Positions 57,801 through 64,000 of a stretch of 64,000 nt of DNA are shown here, in pieces; the first letter of the stretch is position 1; each line of letters begins with the position of its first letter. Location of the stretch: NCBI GenBank assembly GCA_951804985.1, contig OX638133.1, positions 77,072,367 through 77,136,366 on the forward strand, read 5' to 3'. The notes beneath the pieces are model-generated. The model ran no database searches. It worked only from the letters and a program-made list of their open reading frames with translations, and was not told the origin of the DNA. This DNA comes from Dryomyza anilis (taxonomy: Eukaryota > Arthropoda > Insecta > Diptera > Dryomyzidae). Position numbers and translations under genes: made by a program.

Positions 57801-59553
57801 TTTGAGCCAGTAAGAATCTTTCTCGCAGTGTATTTTTTTATGAAATTGCTAATGACATTTGTAAACAGTTTTGAATTCGTTTAACGTTTGATTTAGCAGA
57901 AATACATAGAAAAAAAATAATAATAACAACAAAATATGTGAATTTGTCATATGGTATTCATATTGAAATCGATTTTCCGAGACTTTAAGAAAAAACCTCA
58001 TCGGGAATTTTTTTTTATGGAAAGCCAATAGTATAAGGAAACATATTCTATATTCGACATATACGATTTCAGGGGACATCGCACCGAAATCGAGCACTGA
58101 ATATGAAATATTAGTTTTATCATACAAAATATAGGGTGTTTCATTTGTGTTTTTATACCTTAAATGATTTTTTCACTGTGTATTTAATTTTAAACAATCG
58201 ACCATGGTATTCTACAACTTTTGTAGAGACGGTATACCACCAGTACTGGGGTCATAACTTCAAAATCTGGCCATAAACATGAGAAAAGTATATATTATAT
58301 GCAGTATTTAGACAAATTTACAGATTTTGAGCCAGTAAGAAACTTTCTCAACGTGTATTTTTTTTTTAAGTATCTGATAGTATTTGTAAACAGTTCTAAA
58401 TTTGTTTTACCTCAGATTTAGGAGAAATACATAGAAAAAAAAGTAGTAATAACTGCAAAATATGTGAATTGGTCATATGGACTCGTATTGAAATCGATTT
58501 TCCGTGACTTTAAGAAAAAACCTCATCGGGAATTTTTTTTTATGGAAAGCCAATAGTATAAAGAAACATATTCTATATTCGATATATATGATTTCAGGGG
58601 ACATCGCACCGAAATCGGGCACTGAATTTGAAATATTAGTTTTATGATACAAAACATAGGGTGTTATATTTGAATGAATATTTCAAGAGTTATGAATATT
58701 TTCTCACCGTGTATTTTTTTTTTGTAAATACCCAATACTAATACAAAACTTTTCTGTAACCAACATATATCCGATTTATGGGGAGATCATATAGAAATCG
58801 GACGTTGAACATAGCATGTGGTTATTACACTTATTATTATTTTTTTTTTTAAACAACATATTTGAAGATGAAAAAGTATAGAAAACTTAAACGGATTTTC
58901 AATATTTTTGATTCTAATGAAAGATTGCTTAATTATCTTACTTTAATTTTTTAAAAAGTACCAGCCCACAATTTATTTTGAGTCCTTCATGGTTAAAATT
59001 GATGTTAAAAAAAAGTCTAATTTTTTTTTTTTTTACAAAATTAACACCAATATTGATGAAGTATTTTTGTACTTTAAATGATTTTTTCACAATGTATTTA
59101 ATTTTAAACAATCGACAATGGTATTCTACAAATTTTATGGAGTCGGTGTACCACCACTTTAGGGGACATAACTGCTAAATCTTGTCATTAACATAAAAAA
59201 AAGCATATTGTACATGAAGTTTTTATAGCAATTTACAGATTTTGAGCCAATAAGAATCTTTCTCGCAGTGTATTTTTTTATGAAATTGCTAATGATATTT
59301 GTAAACAGTTTTGAATTCGTTTAACGTTTGATTTAGCAGAAATACATAGAAAAAAAATAATAATAACAACAAAATATGTGAATTTGTCATATGATACTCA
59401 TATTGAAATCGATTTTCCGAGACTTTAAGAAAAAACCTCATCGGAAATTTTTTTTTATGGAAAGCCAATAGTATAAGGAAACATATTCTATATTCGACAT
59501 ATACGATTTCAGGGGACATCGCACCGAAATCGAGCACTGAATATGAAATATTA

Positions 59554-59558
<5 letters not shown>
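51285..59558 (+). repeat. Tandem array of 1.44-kb monomers
   Basis: The landmark CCAGCCCACAATTTATTTTGA recurs at 51768, 53207, 54639, 56078, 57521 and 58961, at spacings of 1439, 1432, 1439, 1443 and 1440. Each monomer holds two related halves: TTTTCCGAGACTTTAAG recurs at alternating ~912 and ~526 bp. Two monomer types alternate as A B B A B A, judged by GAGTCCTTCATGGTT versus GACTCCTTCATAGTT. Copies of the same type look almost identical over hundreds of bases. Translated frames are short and end inside the repeats. Confidence 0.9.

Positions 59559-59584
<26 letters not shown>
59559..59584. repeat. (AT)13 dinucleotide run ending the array
   Basis: The last monomer breaks off at TTAGTTTTAT and passes directly into a pure AT run, after which the unique core starts. 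Confidence 0.9.
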
Positions 59585-60285
59585 TTAATTTATTTATGGT
59601 GATGTTTTAGGATTTTTAAAATAAATATATCTATATAACACACGACAAGTGACACCCGCATGATCACACACACACTGCCTATATGTATTCTAGTACAGCC
59701 ATCCAGTTGGCAACATCAACTTCTTGTACAAGCACACCAACGTTTTTTTTTTCGTACACAAAACTTCCCGCAAAAAATTCTATCCCAAGCTTGTGTGCTT
59801 GTGTTCTTCCATTCTCATATGTTTCTTGTTGCGTCAACGAAAAGTATGCAGCGAAAACAACAGAAGAAAAGTATTGTAGCAGCACTAACCATAGCAACAC
59901 ATATATCATAGGTATTATTAGTGTGTATGAAGCATAATAAGTACAGTCGTACTATTGTTAATTCAATATAAACTATGAAATAATAAATTATTAATTTTTT
60001 ATTTGCAAAAAAATCCACATTCACTCCCAAAAGTGCCATCTATCGTTTTTTTCGAAAAGGTTCGTTTTTTCGAAATGGTTCGTTTTTTCGAAATGGTTCT
60101 GACATTTGATATAATCCAATTTTTCCTGCGCACTGTATGCACCAAATACACGAACAAAACAGCGCTCCACAGGGAGTGAATATCACACAGCTTAATGCAC
60201 AAAAAACACAGGGTGGGTATATCTAGAATAAATCCGTAATAATGCAAAATATTTGAAATTATATAAATTGAAATTTGTGGACCTA
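59585..60285. other. Unique core of the giant element
   Basis: The only part not explained by arms or monomers. 59650-59930 is GC-richer and open in several frames (plus 59660-59911 and 59683-59937, both from ATG; minus 59679-59909). None resembles a transposase or any family I know. GGTTCGTTTTTTCGAAA(T/A) is repeated at 60045-60095. It may be the remnant of an autonomous element's interior or a captured fragment. Confidence 0.5.
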
Positions 60286-61206
60286 TTTTTAACATCAATT
60301 TTAACAATGAAGGACTCAAAATAAATTGTGGGCTGGTACTTTTTAAAAAATTAAAGTAAGATAATTAAGCAGTCTTTCATTAGAATCAAAAATATTGAAA
60401 ATCCGTTTACGTTTTCTATACTTTTTTCTTCTTCAAATATGTTGTTTAAAAAAAAAATGAATAATAAGTGTAATAACCACATGTTATGTTCAACGTCCGA
60501 TTTCTATATGATCTATATGATCTAAATCGGATATATGTTGGTTTCAGAAAAGTTTTGTATTGGTATTGGGTATTTATAAAAAAAATACACGGTGAGAAAA
60601 TATTCATAACTTTTAAAATGTGCATTTAAATAGAACACCCTATATTTTGTATCATAAAACTAATATTTCAAATTCAGTGCTCGATTTCGATGCGATGTCC
60701 CCTGAAATCATATATATCGAATATAGCAGATGTTTCCTTATACTATTAGCTTTCTATAAAAAAAAAAATCCCGATGAGGTTTTTTCTTAAAGTCTCGGAA
60801 AATTGATTTCAATATGAGTACCTTATGAAAAATACGTGTTTTTGTGATTTTGCACCGGTTTTATATAGGTTTTCACCTAATTCTGAGGTGGACCGACCCC
60901 AAAAATATCTTCTAATGCCTTTGTTATACTATTAAGTTATTTTAGGATGCGAAAATTTAGTATTGCAACACAATCTGCATTGAAATACTATGGCCACGTG
61001 AAGTGCACTGAAACTCAGCTAATTCGTCAAAAATGTATAGTTTTTGGTATTTTAACTGCATTAATGATCATTTCATTGCATAAATAATGGAATTTATCTA
61101 TAAAACAATGATATTTTATATTTTTAAGCAAAAAAAAAAAAATTTGCGGCGAATTCAAATTGTGGGCTATCTTCCAATTCGCCTCGTGGGCTATCTTCAC
61201 ACCAGT
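60286..61206 (-). repeat. Right terminal inverted repeat of the giant element
   Basis: Complement of 50897-51816, including the inner ~550 bp of monomer sequence in inverted orientation (landmark complement ending at 60335) and the double GTGGGCTATCTTC at the tip. Confidence 0.9.
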
Positions 61207-61598
61207 GGACCACGCGTATATTTAAAATTTTGAAAGGCTAATATTTCATAGATTTGATTTTAATAATTTACGGATCAAATTTCCACTATGAAAACCCGGG
61301 AAATAATGAAAAAAAAGTGGGCGGATCACGCCCATTTTTGGACCAAATATTTATAGGTGAATTATAACAATACCTTTTAAATTTTATAACTATTCCTTGA
61401 ATACTTTTCGAGTTATTAGTTCCGAAAGAGTTATATGAAAGTGACTTGTATGGGAGGTGGGCGTGTCCGTTGACCGATTTGGCTCATTTTCAAACTCAGT
61501 TCCTACTTTTGGCTAAAATATATTGAGTCGAAATTTCATCGCATTCCGATCAGTATTTCTGAAGTTATTCTGTATTCGGGCAGCAAGACAGCAAGACG

Positions 61599-61649
<51 letters not shown>

Positions 61650-61786
61650 GGACATGGCTAAACAGACTCGGGTAGTGATGCTGATCAAGAATATATATAC
61701 TTTTCCATACCGGACACGCCTCCTAAGGGACGTTACAATATATGCGCAAAGTTAATATACCCTGTACCTCATAGGTGTAGGGTATA
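61207..61786 (-). mobile_element. DINE-1-like family A, 5' half of the split copy
   Basis: Starts with the second GGACCACG, then CGTATATTTAAAATTTTGAAAGG, GTGGGCGGATCACGCCC, TGACCGATTTGGCTC, a long GACA core, ATGCTGATCAAGAATATATA and GGTGTAGGGTATA. With 50608-50896 it makes an otherwise intact family-A copy of ~860 bp. Confidence 0.88.
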
Positions 61787-61794
61787 AAAAGTTT

Positions 61795-62406
61795 ACGAAC
61801 TGAAACCATACCAGTATTCGTAGGAAAAGTGTTTGTCTATATTTATACGATGAATATTTATACGTTCACAGACGCTGTCTTGTCTGGCTCTGCTTTGTTG
61901 TTCTATTTGTAAAAACACACATGCGTAATGAATATTATTCCGTTTTTTGATACCTAAGGAAAAACCTCTGCATAACCAGACAAGTTACTTTTTTGAAACC
62001 TAAGAACACAATGTCTGAATATCTAGAAAATTGGTCCTAGTTACTTTCAACAGACAGACAGGCGGCGACATCGCAACATAAAGCATACGAACGAATATTA
62101 CAGACAAAGAAAGATCGATTAAAACAAATACAACAGATACATGAACACGTGTTCTTTTTGCGAAGAATACAGCAACTATATTGAGTGTTATTTTTGGTTT
62201 TTAATAGTCAATTAATTAACTTCTCAAAATCTAGTAGAATACAGATTGTTTACTTTTTTGATGGCTAAGTAAATTTGATTTCTTAATATTCAGAAAATAA
62301 ATTCTAGAATTTTAGTAGATTTTGATTGCTATTAGTCAAATTCTACAATTTTTTCATTCGAACCGAATTTTTCTCGAGATTTAGAATTTTATTTCCCTCC
62401 ATGTAG
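61795..62406. mobile_element. Family G element, copy 2
   Basis: Aligns with 30263-30852 in the same orientation: CCAGTATTCGTAGG, ACAGACGCTGTCTTG, CCGTTTTTTGATACC, AGTTACTTTCAACAGACAG and ATGAACACGTGTTCTTTTTGCGAA in order. The CACTGA and TCAGTG termini are diverged. It abuts the DINE-A end at 61786. Confidence 0.55.
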
Positions 62407-62536
62407 GTTCTGGAGAGTTAATGTGCCAAACAATTATTATTCATTTAATTATTGTTATTATTTATGTTATTAATTTTTAGGTGATGTTCCATTAACTACG
62501 AAATTACACTGAAAAAAATAAGAAAATTTGATTAGA

Positions 62537-63845
62537 GGGACATTCCATTGTGACGGGCGTTACATTCGTACGATTAAAACCTTCTCATTTGTTAAATGAA
62601 AAAGGATAGATGTATTTTTTAAATACAGAGGATAGATATTATGGTCATCTATGCATGTATAAAAAAACTTTTGCAATAGGCCCCATATCTTTCTACAAAT
62701 TTGAAGTTAAATGCTATGACGGGCGTTACACGTACTTTTTCAAAAAACAGAGTTTACTCCACAAAGTAATAAATTTTAGCTAAACTAATCGGACTATGGA
62801 GATGAAGTATATCTCAAATAATTCATTAATAATGGGAGTTCTCTCCTCTATAACAAAATTCAGTAATGGTTACTTTGATCACTACTTATAAAGTATCAAA
62901 ACTTGTGACGGGTGTTACACATTTTGTGACGGGCGTTACCTGTACGAATTCCATACAAATTTACATGAAAATTCAAATTATGAATTGCAAAAGGAGCAAA
63001 TTTTAGTGGTAAGAATGGTAAATCGTTATTTTAAGGCACACCCGTCGACATACAAATTATGTGGAAAACTAAACATTTCGTTTTGAAAAAAATATGTATT
63101 ATATTACCATTCTTTTATATAACTACTCTGTCTGCATCATTTGTAATCCGTTTCCATCGCAGCTTACATAAATATTTTTTGCATTTCGAAAATAACGTTT
63201 TTTTTTTTGGGATTTTTTATGTTTTTTTTTTTTTAAGGTTTGGAATTTCCCTTTTTTATCTTTGCTTATTGAATATATTGGGTTATTACTACTTTTTGCG
63301 ACGATTGTTATTTGTGACGGGCGTTACAATATTTTGGATGGATATAGCAACCATCTGGAATATCTATGAGATCAAAGACTATAATAAATGAATAAATACG
63401 ACAAAAATCTTTACTTTTACAAAGTTTCCCAGTTGTAGGTTTGCAAAATAGTTCACAAAATAACTTTTACTATTTTTTTTTTGTGACGGGCGTTACAACT
63501 CAAAAAAGTAAAACTGTTTGTTTAATTGTCAGTACTTTGAACCACTTATCACCAATGCAATGTGCGGCATATTTTAGCAGACAAATAACCTTTCAAATTG
63601 TACTATTCAATTTTCTTTCGGATTTAAAACAACGAAACTAAAGTGTTTCATATATTGCCTCAATTTTCTACTATAATAAATTTGAAATAATATTTGACTT
63701 TAATTGAGAAAAAACACATTTGCCACGAATTTTGATAAATTCTGATCACAGAATAAATATTTCTTATTCTAAAAATCATTAAACGGAATCAATAGGTTTT
63801 ACTTAAATATATCACACCTTGGTAACGTTTTCTATGGAATGCCCC
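62537..63845. mobile_element. Family H element, complete (1.31 kb)
   Basis: The inverted ends GGGACATTCCA and TGGAATGCCCC are flanked by TAGA (62533-62536, 63846-63849). GTGACGGG(C/T)GTTAC recurs about six times (62551, 62717, 62906, 62926, 63313, 63482). The frames at 63059-63391 and 63441-63641 overlap these repeats and show no transposase motif. The 4-bp duplication and shared GGG(N)CATTCCA end link it to the foldback at 27057-27608. Sola- or Chapaev-type transposases make 4-bp duplications, but I cannot assign either. Confidence 0.65.
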
Positions 63846-63849
63846 TAGA

Positions 63850-64000
63850 GCTAATTTAATTTCAAGTTTATGTTGGGTGTTATTTTATACAATTAAGAAT
63901 ACTATTTATATGCCCTTTGATTGGTTTTGGACCGATTTTACAAAACAGTGTAATTATAGTCATGGGGATATAAGCGTACATTTTTGGTAATTGAATAATG
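63850..64000. other. No feature
   Basis: Short AT-rich end of the window. Confidence 0.5.

Larger units (their letters stand above)
50897..61206. mobile_element. Giant foldback-like element with internal satellite array (10,310 bp)
   Basis: Exactly bounded by GGACCACG duplicated on both sides (50889-50896, 61207-61214); uninterrupted family-A DINEs show this octamer once. Termini are ACTGGTGTGAAGATAGCCC and its complement. Arms are inverted over ~920 bp. Between them lie six direct 1.44-kb monomers and a ~700-bp unique core. No transposase was recognised. An 8-bp duplication is usual for hAT and P superfamilies (9 bp for Drosophila FB), but the termini match no consensus I remember. The short frames repeated through it (e.g. 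51785, 52096, 56095, 56406, 58978) are copies of satellite sequence. Confidence 0.88.

Noticed and set aside
51785..59537. Repeated short reading frames (66 and 92 codons) that look conserved across six places
   Set aside because: They are identical because the satellite monomers are near-identical; the frames cover only part of each monomer, and composition is plain AT-rich sequence.

Overview
The window looks like non-coding chromosomal DNA of a higher fly (Diptera, Brachycera). The bases are strongly AT-rich. At least twelve copies or fragments of DINE-1/INE-1-like Helentron-associated elements are present, recognisable by a TATACCCTACAC start, an ATTCTTGATCAGCAT block, a GTCT/GTCC core and a TAGTCGG...CCGACTA hairpin near the end. 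tRNA-derived SINEs, an RTE-like LINE fragment, a decayed Ty3/gypsy-like element and many TA-flanked MITEs are also present. I recognise no intact host gene. Most long reading frames lie in repeats. No rRNA, functional tRNA or CRISPR array was seen.

Layout. 1-9.8 kb: a DINE fragment, GGTTCC-type repeats, a SINE with a 14-bp target duplication, a MITE and a palindromic 1.2-kb foldback element. 10-18.6 kb: nested transposons, with DINE-B copies inside TA-flanked elements. 18.6-26.9 kb: more DINE copies, a promoter-like TTTGACAG cluster (20.7-21.2 kb) and short coding-like segments. 27-34 kb: a foldback with 4-bp target duplications, a GATC-rich element, two decayed coding remnants, and a possible 57-residue secreted peptide at 33298-33471. 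35-41 kb: a complete DINE-A, an A/C-rich low-complexity block and a near-perfect 188-bp hairpin. 42.3-50.2 kb: a two-part minisatellite interrupted by a LINE, an internally deleted gypsy-like element, SINE pieces and a second copy of the minisatellite. 50.6-61.8 kb: one DINE-A copy is split by a 10,310-bp insertion. 61.8-64 kb: two more DNA-transposon copies.

The most notable object is that insertion (50897-61206). It has 8-bp target duplications (GGACCACG), inverted arms of about 920 bp, and an interior of six direct 1.44-kb satellite-like monomers plus a 0.7-kb unique core. It resembles a foldback transposon carrying, or giving rise to, a satellite array. I cannot assign it to a named family.

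The parts do not form a pathway. The window records successive mobile-element insertions, and nesting gives their relative ages. Family letters (A, B, C, D, E, F, G, H, J) are labels used only here.
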